Numbered from the stretch's first letter, positions 37,418-46,925 are shown. The stretch is DNA of 64,000 bases from TA-21 sp035620895 (GCA_035620895.1 DASPFY010000022.1:1-64000), one strand, 5' to 3'. The notes: generated by a model from the letters alone, not told the origin. Program-made: numbers and translations.

Positions 37418-38368
37418 CTAGACATACTTTCTTGGTATAATCCTTAGAAGCGTTTGTGTTGCAAGTGTTCCTTCCCTGTAATCGTCGCTCTTCAGAGATA
37501 CTTCTACTAGGTCCATTCCTACCAGATTAGCAGAATCGTTAATACTTTTAATTATTTTTAATATTTCAAATGGATCCAAACCAAATGGTTCTGGTGTTCC
37601 TGTACAAGGAACATAAGAAATGTCATAAACATCAATGTCAAAGGATATGTAAATATTTCTATTATTAGTAACTTTAGATATATATTCATTTACTCTTTTC
37701 ATATTATTTTTTATTTCCCATGGATCAAATGTAACTATACCATTTTTTTCTGCAATACTATTTTCCTCCTGATCTGTTTGTCTGATCCCTATTTGAAGTA
37801 TATTTTCACCCTGAATGTATCCTTCTTCTATCAATCTATAGAATGGAGTAGTATGACAAAGCTTCAAACCTTCGTATTCAGGTTTTAGATCTCGATGTGC
37901 ATCAAAATGAATCAGTAGAGGGTGAGTTTCTGAAAGACCCTTCAAACAAAAATATGACAGTGTATGTTCTCCACCAAGCACAAATGGTTTCTTTTTTGTT
38001 CTTGAGAGTTCCTTTACCAGGGGTGGAACTTTTTCATCTAAGAAGGAAAATATAGAATCTATCTTGCCATCATGATATTGGGGTAATTTAATATCACCCA
38101 AATCAAAAATTTTTGCTATTTCCTTGATATCCTTTTTTTCATCATAAACATAGGTTTCAATTTGACGACCAGATGCACTTCTGATTGCTTCAGGGCCCCT
38201 GCTGGTCCCTTTTCCAAACGAAGTTGTCAGTTCCAATGGAATCCCAAAAAATACAATGTTGGATTCATTAAATGAGGTTTTCGTATCAATGTCACCAAAG
38301 GAACAACCAGCTTTGGTCCTTTCTGGAGTAATAAAGAAAGAATCCAAAAGGTCCAAAATCTTTGTCAA
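37418..38368 (-). CDS. Agmatinase/arginase-family ureohydrolase
   Basis: 316 residues with the binuclear metal motifs GGEHTLSY, HFDAHRDL and SFDIDVYDISYVP. It hydrolyses a guanidino compound such as agmatine, arginine or a related substrate, releasing urea. In an ammonia oxidizer urea can be a further ammonia source. Substrate cannot be decided: the DxDxxD motif continues as VPCTGTPEP, typical of agmatinase-like members. Convergent with the gene at 37152. Confidence 0.92.
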   Translation of the reverse strand: MTKILDLLDSFFITPERTKAGCSFGDIDTKTSFNESNIVFFGIPLELTTSFGKGTSRGPEAIRSASGRQIETYVYDEKKDIKEIAKIFDLGDIKLPQYHDGKIDSIFSFLDEKVPPLVKELSRTKKKPFVLGGEHTLSYFCLKGLSETHPLLIHFDAHRDLKPEYEGLKLCHTTPFYRLIEEGYIQGENILQIGIRQTDQEENSIAEKNGIVTFDPWEIKNNMKRVNEYISKVTNNRNIYISFDIDVYDISYVPCTGTPEPFGLDPFEILKIIKSINDSANLVGMDLVEVSLKSDDYREGTLATQTLLRIIPRKYV

Positions 38369-38423
38369 TTCTGAGCCAAATCCTGAAGGTAATTATGTTT
38401 ATGTTTAAAGATAGTTAATAGCA

Positions 38424-41129
38424 CTAGTTTGACCAAAATAATTCATCCAAGTTGCTCTGTCTTGGCTTACCTATAATAGACTTGAAATTTACATCCAGTG
38501 CAGTTAAAAGCTGGTCAAAAGTAGACTCCATTGCCTCAAGGTATTTTTCGGTATCTATTTCGTTGTGATTGGATAATTCAACAGGTTTTACTCCTTCAGC
38601 AGTCTTTGTCTTTACATATGAAATTATATCTCCCGCCTTAATCTGTCTGCCGTTGTCAGAAAATAGCCTTGCTGCCTTTATATGCTGAGGGATTCCCTTG
38701 AATGAATTGGTAGTTGAATCTTCCCCATGTATAGAGGTTATTCTTGTGTTTTCAGATGTCTTTTTTCCATATTTTTCTGGGGACTTGTTTATCATCACAT
38801 TAAAAGAAAGTTCCTCCAAAGGATATTCATTTGATTCTAATTTTCTTGCACTTTCTTTAACAATATCTTTAATTTTCTCTCTAGCAGTATCAAAATCTTT
38901 TTCAGTATTAACTTTGCCAAGAATATCTAACATACTGTAAAAAGTTTTTCTTATGAAAGCGGGCGTGTGAGATTTCTTGCCTGTTAGTCCTTTTACATCC
39001 ACAGTCCCATCTTTGAGAACGCCGATATAATTTTTCTTCAGATTGTTAAACACAACATATCGATACTCTTTATCCAGTTCCAAGTCTACACCCTGATTGT
39101 TTTTTGCCCATTTTGAAATTTCTTCTACGTTACCCTCAGAAGGATCTTTCAAAAATAATGAATCTGTATCACCGTAGACTACCGCTATGCCCGATTCCCT
39201 GCATTTCTCTATGGTTCTAGTGATAATATTTCTCCCAATAGCTGCCGTAGCATCAGCAACGGGAAGGCAATAGAGTGGAAATATTTCAGCGCCCATTACT
39301 CCGTAGCTTGCGTTGAGAATAACCTTAATAGCCTGACTCACTACCGTATAGAGTTGGCGTTCTTCAGGTGAGATTATTTTGTCTTTTGATAGTTGTTTAT
39401 AGTAATTGACTCGAAGGTCTCGGAGCGAACCTATCAAAAGTGACGTTATTCCTTTTTTCTCCTTACATGTCCAATATGATGTATCAGTGATTTTTTGGCC
39501 AGGATCCTGACTGCATGTATCATGGGGACAGTTTACTGTTTCGTAGGATAGATTATGAACCTTTATTATACTTGGGTACAGACTGGCAAAATCGACTACT
39601 GATACATTGAAGTGAATTCCTGGAGTGGGTTCAACGACAAGACCTCCTCTATATTTTTTTTCTTTTATTATTGCCTCGGAAGATGCTTGCCCCTTGTATC
39701 GCAGCTCTTCGCTGTGAGGAATCAGCGCATTTATTTTTCGGTGCTCATAAAATAGCATTCCCCTGATCCACTGGTTCACACCTACCCTAGAAAGATCTTC
39801 GATTGAAAGTCTGGAAATCCTGGCGATTGCAAATAATAATTTTAGTAAAAGATTATCATTAAAGCTTGTAAGTCTAAACGTCAATTCTGTATCTTTTAGA
39901 CAGTATTGAGCCAATTTTTGGATTGGCAGATCGCTAATGTTTCCATCAAATTCAATTTTACTATCATTTAGAAGGGCTTCTGAGATGGCATTTAGTCTGT
40001 ATTCAGAATATTTGTGGCTAAACGCATAAATTTGAATGGATCTATTTTGGAATGTTCTAAATAGATCAATATGTACTCCGTGTTTCAGTTGGACTGGTTC
40101 TGCCTGGATACCTCTCTTGATGAATGAATCTCGTTTTACAAGTAATGGGATTTCTTCTTTTGGTATAATGGTATGGTTTATGGGATCAATTGCTGGATCT
40201 TGAGATCTTTCATAGAGATAAGGAAGATCAAAATCATCACCATTAAAGGTAACTAAGACACTATATGACCAAATTCTATCAAAGGTTTTTTCCAAAAGTT
40301 CTTTTTCTGTCTTGCACATTTCTGCTTCTGGAATTAGGGCTGTTCCATCATTGGGATTTTTATCTTGTTCAAGAAGAAGTACCTTTCTAAAGCCATCATT
40401 TGATACGATCCCTACTGCAGTAATTTTTCTATCATGTTCCTTGGGAACTGGCATCCGTCCCTCCTCCGAATCCACTTCAATATCAAGGGCTATTCTTTTC
40501 ATTTCTGGAATAGGTTGATTCAGTAGATCAGCCCACTCTCTCACGTATTCTCTATACTTGTCATTTCTTGCCTCCTTGCTCTCTAAGATCTTATCCCATA
40601 GAAAATTTTTCAGGGCATTGTAGACAATGTCTGACATTTTATAAGGATCTTCAATTATTTCGTCCCCTTGCCTCTTGTAGTATGAACCTGGAATTAGCCT
40701 AGTATCATAAAGATAGTTTTCATGATATTTTATGTTGGCTTCCCATACATTGAGTTTTTCTCTAATGCCGCCCTTTCCACCTATCGACAGTGGATCTGGT
40801 GCAATTATTTTTATTGTTTGAATTTCCTTATCTGACAGTAGATCCATTTTTGGAATTATCTTTAGCTCAAATTTCTTTTCTATGGCAGCAATTTCTTCTG
40901 CTCTTTTTTGGTATTCCAGTTTAGTATAACAATATGGTTTGTGATCCGTTTTATCTTGCCAAAAATATATCACATGTAAATTAGGATCATAGAATTTCAA
41001 TTGAACTTTTTGATTTTCACCAGAATAAATTGCTGATATTAACATGACTCGAGTATTTTCCGGCAGCTCCTTCCAATAATTCAAATGTTGTTTATCTTTA
41101 TTATTCTGAAGAAGTGATGATTGATCCAA
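38424..41129 (-). CDS. Family B DNA polymerase
   Basis: 901 residues. Exonuclease motifs ALDIEVDSEEG (Exo I) and VTFNGDDFDLPYL (Exo II), polymerase motifs DFASLYPSIIKV (A, around residue 513), KVILNASYGVMGA (B) and VVYGDTDSLFL (C, around residue 653). It is a replicative or repair polymerase with proofreading. It lacks an obvious PIP box at the very end, although the terminal QSNLDELFWSN is of the Qxx(L/I)xx(F)(F/W) type and may bind the sliding clamp. Complete and well conserved. Confidence 0.95.
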   Translation of the reverse strand: MDQSSLLQNNKDKQHLNYWKELPENTRVMLISAIYSGENQKVQLKFYDPNLHVIYFWQDKTDHKPYCYTKLEYQKRAEEIAAIEKKFELKIIPKMDLLSDKEIQTIKIIAPDPLSIGGKGGIREKLNVWEANIKYHENYLYDTRLIPGSYYKRQGDEIIEDPYKMSDIVYNALKNFLWDKILESKEARNDKYREYVREWADLLNQPIPEMKRIALDIEVDSEEGRMPVPKEHDRKITAVGIVSNDGFRKVLLLEQDKNPNDGTALIPEAEMCKTEKELLEKTFDRIWSYSVLVTFNGDDFDLPYLYERSQDPAIDPINHTIIPKEEIPLLVKRDSFIKRGIQAEPVQLKHGVHIDLFRTFQNRSIQIYAFSHKYSEYRLNAISEALLNDSKIEFDGNISDLPIQKLAQYCLKDTELTFRLTSFNDNLLLKLLFAIARISRLSIEDLSRVGVNQWIRGMLFYEHRKINALIPHSEELRYKGQASSEAIIKEKKYRGGLVVEPTPGIHFNVSVVDFASLYPSIIKVHNLSYETVNCPHDTCSQDPGQKITDTSYWTCKEKKGITSLLIGSLRDLRVNYYKQLSKDKIISPEERQLYTVVSQAIKVILNASYGVMGAEIFPLYCLPVADATAAIGRNIITRTIEKCRESGIAVVYGDTDSLFLKDPSEGNVEEISKWAKNNQGVDLELDKEYRYVVFNNLKKNYIGVLKDGTVDVKGLTGKKSHTPAFIRKTFYSMLDILGKVNTEKDFDTAREKIKDIVKESARKLESNEYPLEELSFNVMINKSPEKYGKKTSENTRITSIHGEDSTTNSFKGIPQHIKAARLFSDNGRQIKAGDIISYVKTKTAEGVKPVELSNHNEIDTEKYLEAMESTFDQLLTALDVNFKSIIGKPRQSNLDELFWSN

Positions 41130-41237
41130 TTTTACTCACTGGGATTAGTTTCAAATATGGAAATTGGATAATTATCTTTTGCTACTGTTATCTTCCATCT
41201 TTATTTTTGGAAGGTAATAAGCGGCTTTTGCAATACA

Positions 41238-42191
41238 TTAAAGAGTTATTGCATGAGCCTCTTTACGTCTAATGGCTATAATGCCAACAGAGTATAGACC
41301 AATCATAGGTAATGCAATGAACCACATCGTGACACCGGTTCCATCTGGTGTTATTATCGCACCAAATACCGTTATGATTATTATTGCATATCTAAAATTT
41401 CTTTGCCAGAATTTTGAATCAGTCAGACCACTTAGAGATAAAACATACATCAGGACTGGAAGTTGAAATGCAATGCCAAATGCCAGTATGAATTGCATAA
41501 CAAATGCTATGAAATCGTTAACAGTTAGTAATGTTTCAGCACCAATTGATTCACCATATTTGTAGAGGAAGTCGAGAGTCAATGGAATTACAAGCACATA
41601 CGAGAATACCACACCAAATATGAACAAAAGAAACATTGGTGATATTATTTTGAAAAGATCTATTTTTGAAAATGACCTTTTACTTTTCTTTCCATCTTCT
41701 TCTTTTCTTGTTTGCTGTACATTGCCTTGTGCTGCGTCATCCCCTGTATTTGTATTTCTCACATCTCTGTTATCAAATTCTCCGTTACCCTTTGCTTGGT
41801 AAAATGCAGGAGAAATAAAGCCAAATATTTCTCTGATTACGATTGGCAGGGAGCATATCAAGCCAATTAGCAAGGAGATGTGAACTTGGGCAAAGAAAAC
41901 CTGACCTGGAGCTGTTTGAATAAGCTTTACTTCTGGTGGAAGTAGTGTATCTTTCATAAAACTTGTCAGTTGGAGTGCTATATTGTTGAACGGATCTGGA
42001 TATAGATAATATAGCTTGAGATTCTGTTGTTGACCTGTATCTTGGGATGGAAGTGTAATAGGTATAATCGCTGTTTTTATGCCAAAACTCATTGAAATAA
42101 TGGTTATTATTGCAATGCAAATAACAATGCGAATCAACCTTATTCTCATTTCATCAAAATGTTCAGCTATTGACATCCCAGATGTAGACAT
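41238..42191 (-). CDS. tatC: Twin-arginine translocase subunit TatC
   Basis: 317-residue multi-spanning protein. N-terminal HFDEMRIRLIRIVICIAII and the internal FAQVHISLLIGLICSLPIVIREI with the conserved Glu, then three more membrane helices. Longer than the usual 240-260 residues because of a charged, low-complexity cytoplasmic-type insert (NTNTGDDAAQGNVQQTRKEE) after helix 3. It receives folded Tat substrates; a TatA gene is not in the window. Confidence 0.93.
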   Translation of the reverse strand: MSTSGMSIAEHFDEMRIRLIRIVICIAIITIISMSFGIKTAIIPITLPSQDTGQQQNLKLYYLYPDPFNNIALQLTSFMKDTLLPPEVKLIQTAPGQVFFAQVHISLLIGLICSLPIVIREIFGFISPAFYQAKGNGEFDNRDVRNTNTGDDAAQGNVQQTRKEEDGKKSKRSFSKIDLFKIISPMFLLFIFGVVFSYVLVIPLTLDFLYKYGESIGAETLLTVNDFIAFVMQFILAFGIAFQLPVLMYVLSLSGLTDSKFWQRNFRYAIIIITVFGAIITPDGTGVTMWFIALPMIGLYSVGIIAIRRKEAHAITL

Positions 42192-42369
42192 TACAGTGTC
42201 GGAAAATAAACAATCTCGATATAATAATTATGTTGAAATATCACTGCATGGCTCTGCAGAGCCTGTAATTTATCAAGAAAAAACTTTTTTTAAGGGAATC
42301 GAATCCCGGTAAAAAAAATCATGATTCTTTAAGTAAATACTTTTAGAAGGTAAAAACAATAAGATTTCA

Positions 42370-42687
42370 ATGCAATATCACAAGGCTTCTTTCATTGGCC
42401 ATGAAAGATCCAAAAAGGCACAATTAAAGCTGTTTGATTATACTGGCTACGCCATGTTAACGTATACTGTTAAACAAGATGGAAGTGGATTTGTTCCGGT
42501 AGGTGAAGAAATGCTGGTTGGCAAAATGGAAAGAGAATCTGAGGCAATGTTATTTCTATGTGATAATGATGGTTATGCAAAAGCGCAATCAAAACCGTTA
42601 CCAAAGGAAAAAGCCATTGAAGCATACAAGAAAATGCTCGATGACGGCATTCAAGAATTTAAGGGTCAGATTAAAACTGTTACATAA
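42370..42687 (+). CDS. Hypothetical protein
   Basis: 105 residues, soluble, no recognisable domain. The middle (AMLTYTVKQDGSGFVPVGEEMLVGKM) suggests a small beta-rich fold and the end (KEKAIEAYKKMLDDGI) a helix. It sits alone between tatC and pyrH genes of the opposite strand, with a TATA-like GAAGGTAAAAAC some 20 bp upstream. Codon pattern looks like a real gene; function unknown. Confidence 0.65.
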   Translation: MQYHKASFIGHERSKKAQLKLFDYTGYAMLTYTVKQDGSGFVPVGEEMLVGKMERESEAMLFLCDNDGYAKAQSKPLPKEKAIEAYKKMLDDGIQEFKGQIKTVT

Positions 42688-42760
42688 ACTTTAACGTATT
42701 ATGAAATACTTGGCAATTAATAAATTGGATACTACATTAAAAAGTAAACGTTACTCAATT

Positions 42761-43468
42761 CTAGACAATAATCTTCGTTCCAGTTTGTTTGTTTTTTATG
42801 ATGAGGTTTCTAATAATCTTAGGATCTGATTTTATTACATATGTAGGAATCTTTGATCTTTCAATTACCTTCATTGCAACAATGTCCATAAGTTCATAAT
42901 TACCAGCCTGAGTGCTCTCGTTATTCAACAGGTCTAGGCATTTTTTTATAGTAATTTCCTTAAAGATTTTTGCCTTTGTGTTCTTCTTTGGATCAAAATC
43001 ATAAATTCCATCGACATCTGTTGCATTCAAGAATCTATCAGCCTTAATTTTCTCGCAAATAAGTGCAGCTGTAGCATTTGTACTCTGACCTGGATGAAGT
43101 CCACCACTGACTATAATCTTGCCTGATTGGCAAGCGATACTAATTTCCTCAAGATTTGAAGGAATTACTGGATAAACAGAGTCTCCAAGAGCTGCAGAAA
43201 GCAACATCGCATTTAGCCGGGATATTTCTATGCCCATTTCGTCAAGACTGCTCTCATCAGACCCTAATGATCTTGCTAAATTAACGTAATGCCTTGCAAT
43301 TATTCCGCCACCAGACACTACAACTGGTTGCACTTTGGTTTGTATATCTAGCAAAGCTTGAGCGTATTCCTTTAGAGACCTTGAAGTAGTCGTAAAATTA
43401 AAAACACTACCGCTCAATTTTATGACTAGAATTTTTTTCTGTTTTGAAACCTTATTGGAGACATTCAT
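42761..43468 (-). CDS. pyrH: UMP kinase, archaeal type (amino acid kinase fold)
   Basis: 235 residues. KKILVIKLSGSVF P-loop-like start, VVVSGGGIIARHYVN, SGGLHPGQSTNATAAL (UMP-binding), FLNATDVDGIYDFDPKKN and a C-terminal ATP-binding part. It phosphorylates UMP to UDP. It shares one base with the HD-phosphohydrolase gene upstream, so it is translated after it in the tmk-HD-pyrH operon of nucleotide metabolism. Confidence 0.94.
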   Translation of the reverse strand: MNVSNKVSKQKKILVIKLSGSVFNFTTTSRSLKEYAQALLDIQTKVQPVVVSGGGIIARHYVNLARSLGSDESSLDEMGIEISRLNAMLLSAALGDSVYPVIPSNLEEISIACQSGKIIVSGGLHPGQSTNATAALICEKIKADRFLNATDVDGIYDFDPKKNTKAKIFKEITIKKCLDLLNNESTQAGNYELMDIVAMKVIERSKIPTYVIKSDPKIIRNLIIKNKQTGTKIIV

Positions 43469-44730
43469 TATTTTTCTGGCAGCTCCTTATCTAATACATC
43501 TTTTGATATATTTGTAATGTTCTTTCGATCCTTATGGTTGGTATAAACTCTTATCATATCAAGATAACCTGTTATTGAATTTACCAAGGGGAGATTAGAA
43601 ACTGGTTGTTTAAAGAATTCGTCCTCACTAACAAGAAGTATTGATTTCATTTCTTTCTTGTTTGGGGCAAGTGGAACAAGAGAAATGCCATACGTATCAA
43701 GAAAAATTTTCCTTTCATCAATATTTGCTAATCTTGCTATTTTCAATCTCAATTCCTCAATTTTATCTCTATTTAATTTTGTATAATTATCTCTTTTACG
43801 GATAAATCTCTCGTACACACATTTCAATAATTTCCTTTCTAAATAATGAGAAATCATTTCTTTTGCAACTTTGTTATTTTGTGATGAATAAATCTTCCAC
43901 AATATGCTATCATCAGTTAATTTGAGATAATCATTTAATGATAATTTACTCAGGTTCAATGCTTCACTTGAGAGCAAGATAGAATGAAGGAGCATTACTT
44001 CAGCAGATCGGACTGTCTTGTGAAAATAGACAGCGCGGAACATTTCGAATCTTGAAATCATCATAGATTCAAAAGAGTAAAAGGATGAAATATCCAGAGC
44101 TAAACTTTCATTGTCAGTTACCCTGAATGAATTAATAATTCTGTTATAATCTACTTTTCCGTATTCTACTCCTGTAAAAAAACCATCCCTTGGAAGATAG
44201 TCCATGAGATCTGCTGAAAGGCTTCCTGAAATTATTTCATTTTTGAATTTTACTTTTGAATCGCCAAAAGAAATTTCGCTTATGCCTTTTGGAGAATATC
44301 CAGAGCCTGAAAGAATATCGCTCAATTCTGTTTTACAAATTATTTCTGCTCCGATTGTTTCATGATTCTTGTTGCCGGTAACTTTCAGTGCTTCTTCAAA
44401 CAGATGGGAAAAAGGTCCATGACCAATATCATGCAAGAGAGAAGCTACCCGTAGTTCTTGAATTGATTCTTTTTCTATAGCTCCTATTGAAAATAGATGT
44501 TCCCCTGCCAGACCTGCCACATGCATAGTTCCCAGAGAATGTTCAAATCTTGAATGCTGTGCAGCAGGGTAGACTAGGTGAGCACCTGCCAACTGCTTAA
44601 TTCTTCTCAATCTCTGAAATACAACTGAATCAATTATCTTTTTTTCCAGATCTGTAAATCTAATAAACTTGTGAATAGGATCAGCAATTTCTCCAACGAA
44701 TTTCATGTCGACAAGAGAATTTAACACCAC
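43468..44730 (-). CDS. HD-domain phosphohydrolase (SAMHD1/dGTPase-like)
   Basis: 420 residues with the metal site spread over HSRFEHSLGTMHVAG (His), LLHDIGHGPFSHLFE (His-Asp) and a later LMDYLPRD (Asp). The order and spacing fit dNTP triphosphohydrolases of the SAMHD1 group. Placement between thymidylate kinase and UMP kinase supports a role in dNTP pool control. Length normal. Activity not provable from sequence. Confidence 0.88.
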   Translation of the reverse strand: MVLNSLVDMKFVGEIADPIHKFIRFTDLEKKIIDSVVFQRLRRIKQLAGAHLVYPAAQHSRFEHSLGTMHVAGLAGEHLFSIGAIEKESIQELRVASLLHDIGHGPFSHLFEEALKVTGNKNHETIGAEIICKTELSDILSGSGYSPKGISEISFGDSKVKFKNEIISGSLSADLMDYLPRDGFFTGVEYGKVDYNRIINSFRVTDNESLALDISSFYSFESMMISRFEMFRAVYFHKTVRSAEVMLLHSILLSSEALNLSKLSLNDYLKLTDDSILWKIYSSQNNKVAKEMISHYLERKLLKCVYERFIRKRDNYTKLNRDKIEELRLKIARLANIDERKIFLDTYGISLVPLAPNKKEMKSILLVSEDEFFKQPVSNLPLVNSITGYLDMIRVYTNHKDRKNITNISKDVLDKELPEK

Positions 44731-44736
44731 ACTGAA

Positions 44737-45330
44737 TTAAATTTTCACAATTTTTTTTACTGTTTTCAGTACTTGATAATGAACATCGACGACTGACTTT
44801 TCTCCATCAATAATGCTCCAGTTGAATTTGTTTGCAAGAATTCTGTAATTTTTCTTTACCTTCCTAATCAGCTCCAGGTCTTTTTCAAAGGTATCAATTA
44901 TACCATTTTTAGATCTGGTAACCAAGGTGTTAGTTTTGATATCTATTACTATTACAAGGTCTGCTCTCGGTAAACCTTTGTCCAATGCGAGAAGCCAGTC
45001 TAATTTCAATCCTTTTGATACACCATACACCAGATTAGATTGATAATACCTGTTCATGATAATCGTAGTTCCTTTACCAATTACTCTCTCTATTTCGGCC
45101 TTTTTCTCCCATCTATTTGCAGATAGGAGTATCATTTTCACCTCATCTGAGTAGCCTCTTTTTCCATCAAGGAATTGCTTTATCTCTTTACCTACAGGGG
45201 TAGAATAATCAGGAAAATCAAACCTGACGCACTTGCTCCTTAGTTTTTTTTGGAGTAATTTTGCCTGTGTTGTTTTTCCGGCCTTGTCAATTCCTTCTAT
45301 AACGATAATCTTTCCCTTACGCAAATACAT
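44737..45330 (-). CDS. tmk: Thymidylate kinase
   Basis: 197 residues: P-loop VIEGIDKAGKTTQAKLLQ, DRx region as IMNRYYQSNLVYGVSKGL, and VIVIDIKTNTLVTRSK. It phosphorylates dTMP to dTDP. First gene of a minus-strand nucleotide operon, followed 6 bp later by the HD protein. Confidence 0.94.
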   Translation of the reverse strand: MYLRKGKIIVIEGIDKAGKTTQAKLLQKKLRSKCVRFDFPDYSTPVGKEIKQFLDGKRGYSDEVKMILLSANRWEKKAEIERVIGKGTTIIMNRYYQSNLVYGVSKGLKLDWLLALDKGLPRADLVIVIDIKTNTLVTRSKNGIIDTFEKDLELIRKVKKNYRILANKFNWSIIDGEKSVVDVHYQVLKTVKKIVKI

Positions 45331-45436
45331 TCTTTGAAAAAAATGTCGTAAATAAATAGTATTTTAAAAATTCATAATGCCAAGATGGCTTTGTTGTGTC
45401 AGAGTGCCATTACACAAGTAAGAGAATGAACTGTAC

Positions 45437-45874
45437 TTAACCACAGTCAATATCTCCCTCAAAAGTTCCTTTCCATCCAGAATCAGCACGAACCTGGATT
45501 TTTGCTTTATTTCCACAGTCCCCATTTATTGAAATATTTCCTTTTTTGTCTAAATCACAAATATTACTGGTTGTCTCTTTACCCTCCAAGTCATACTTTT
45601 TCTCGTCGATTCTTCCCGAATCAAGAAATCCGCCGTTACTAGTATTGTCATCTGAAGAGCCATCGAGGACTACTTCCCAACTTCCATAAATAGGAGAATC
45701 GTTCATAAATGCTGCAAATGACAGTTCACCCTTTTCTGACCTGCCATCAGGACAGCTAATTGAACCTGATGCATTTCCTGATGTTTCTGTTCCGTAGGCT
45801 ACGGTAGTAGCAGACAGCATCATAATCGTAAAAAGTAGTAATATTTTCACCTTACTTTTACCGTCCAAATTCAT
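45437..45874 (-). CDS. Small secreted protein, unknown function
   Basis: 145 residues. A cleavable signal (KILLLFTIMMLSATTVAYG) followed by a 115-residue Ser/Asn/Asp/Gly-rich mature part. It has four cysteines in all, in SISCPDG, NICDLD, GDCGN and the terminal DIDCG, likely paired as disulfides outside the cell. No known family. The promoter carries a perfect inverted repeat between the TATA box and the start, so expression is probably controlled. Confidence 0.75.
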   Translation of the reverse strand: MNLDGKSKVKILLLFTIMMLSATTVAYGTETSGNASGSISCPDGRSEKGELSFAAFMNDSPIYGSWEVVLDGSSDDNTSNGGFLDSGRIDEKKYDLEGKETTSNICDLDKKGNISINGDCGNKAKIQVRADSGWKGTFEGDIDCG

Positions 45875-45876
45875 GA

Positions 45877-45896
45877 ATTTCCCTTGAAAGGGAAAT
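45877..45896 (-). promoter_or_regulatory. Perfect 9-bp inverted repeat (operator candidate)
   Basis: ATTTCCCTT-GA-AAGGGAAAT is a perfect 9-bp palindrome with a 2-bp spacer. It lies 2-22 bp upstream of the start codon of the secreted protein, downstream of the TATA box, covering the expected transcription start. A protein bound here would block initiation, which is the usual arrangement for archaeal repressors. Confidence 0.65.
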
Positions 45897-45897
45897 A

Positions 45898-45910
45898 ATT
45901 TATATATTAT
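45898..45910 (-). promoter_or_regulatory. TATA box of the secreted-protein gene
   Basis: Minus-strand AATATATAAATT, about 26-30 bp from the ATG at 45874 and adjacent to the inverted repeat. Position fits a leaderless transcript. Confidence 0.6.
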
Positions 45911-46131
45911 GTAGAGCGCATCCAGATCATAAATAGGATAAATGGCATGAATCCTTTATTACTGCTTATTGTAGTATTAAAGATTATCACTGATGATTAT
46001 CGATGATGATTATCGTTTAATTGGTCCATTTCCAACGATATTTTCTTGCAAACATTGTAATAATTATCATAATACGTTATCTCTCTTACAAATCTTATAC
46101 TTTATTATATAATTTCTATATCTTCAAGTTA

Positions 46132-46139
46132 TTATAAAA
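46132..46139 (+). promoter_or_regulatory. TATA box upstream of amoC
   Basis: TTATAAAA centred near 46136, about 28 bp before the ATG at 46165. A second A/T block (TTATTATATAATTT) lies at 46101-46114. Upstream, around 45988-46015, the sequence GATGATTATCG is repeated twice (ATGATTATCGATGATGATTA), a possible regulator site. Confidence 0.45.
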
Positions 46140-46155
46140 GATCCGTGAAATATCG

Positions 46156-46728
46156 ATGACTAAAATGGCACAGATGCCGGCTCTAATTCCAAAAGAAGTA
46201 GAAATCCAGAGACTAAAGAAAATCTACATCATGGTTATCATGCTGGGTTCAATCGCAGCATCCGTAGAAGTAGACAACTTTGTTGATGGATCTCTTCATC
46301 AAACCGCAATTAGAGACAGCGCATTTACACCAGCTCATTGGTGGTTATACAGTCACTTTATAGCCCTACCATTAGGTTGGGGATTTGTGGCAATGTATGA
46401 CAGAAGGGTGCCTGTACTGAGAGGACCTGGAAACTCAATGAACACTGGTTTAAAGATAACCATCATAGGCTATCTTGCAACCATGTTTACAATTGGTGTA
46501 AATGAAATGTGGCACTTTTGGTTTGTGGAAGAAATTTTCGCAGTGCCGAACCACTGGATGTTTAACATGGGAGTAGTAGTAGCTTTCATGGGTGCTCTTG
46601 CATATGTAGTAAGAGTTTATGCACGTCTAGTAGAATTGGGTGCTGAAACTCCTGGAAAGAACCCATACGTGGCTGAGATGTACAAGCTTGCACTTGAAGG
46701 AAAGCTGTACAGCAGATCAATTCCATAA
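46156..46728 (+). CDS. amoC: Ammonia monooxygenase subunit C
   Basis: 190 residues, integral membrane. It shows AmoC features: KKIYIMVIMLGSIAAS, the DNFVDGSLHQTAIRDSAFTP loop followed by HWWLYSHFIALP, and WHFWFVEEIFAVPNHWMFN. The Asp/His residues of these loops are the copper-site region in this family. It is part of the enzyme that oxidises ammonia to hydroxylamine. No amoA, amoB or amoX is nearby, so this is a stand-alone copy. An in-frame ATG at 46165 (MAQMPALIPKE) is the probable real start by comparison with archaeal AmoC and by TATA spacing. Confidence 0.97.
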   Translation: MTKMAQMPALIPKEVEIQRLKKIYIMVIMLGSIAASVEVDNFVDGSLHQTAIRDSAFTPAHWWLYSHFIALPLGWGFVAMYDRRVPVLRGPGNSMNTGLKITIIGYLATMFTIGVNEMWHFWFVEEIFAVPNHWMFNMGVVVAFMGALAYVVRVYARLVELGAETPGKNPYVAEMYKLALEGKLYSRSIP

Positions 46729-46774
46729 GCTAATTTGTCATGCTGTCAACAAAAGCAGGAAGACGAACAAACAC

Positions 46775-46798
46775 CTTTTTTTTCTTTTTCTTTTTTGT
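46775..46798 (+). terminator. T-rich terminator after amoC
   Basis: A 24-nt tract consisting almost only of T with two C interruptions and a final G, 47-70 bp after the amoC stop. It fits the oligo-T terminators of archaea. Confidence 0.55.
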
Positions 46799-46925
46799 CA
46801 GGTCCTAGTTGATACTATGGCTCTGCTTAACAACATCCGTGTTAGGTAGTCAAGATATTCATCTACATTGGAAAAAAGTTTCTGACAATGAAGCATCGTC
46901 ATCATTCATGGATTTGAAAATATTC

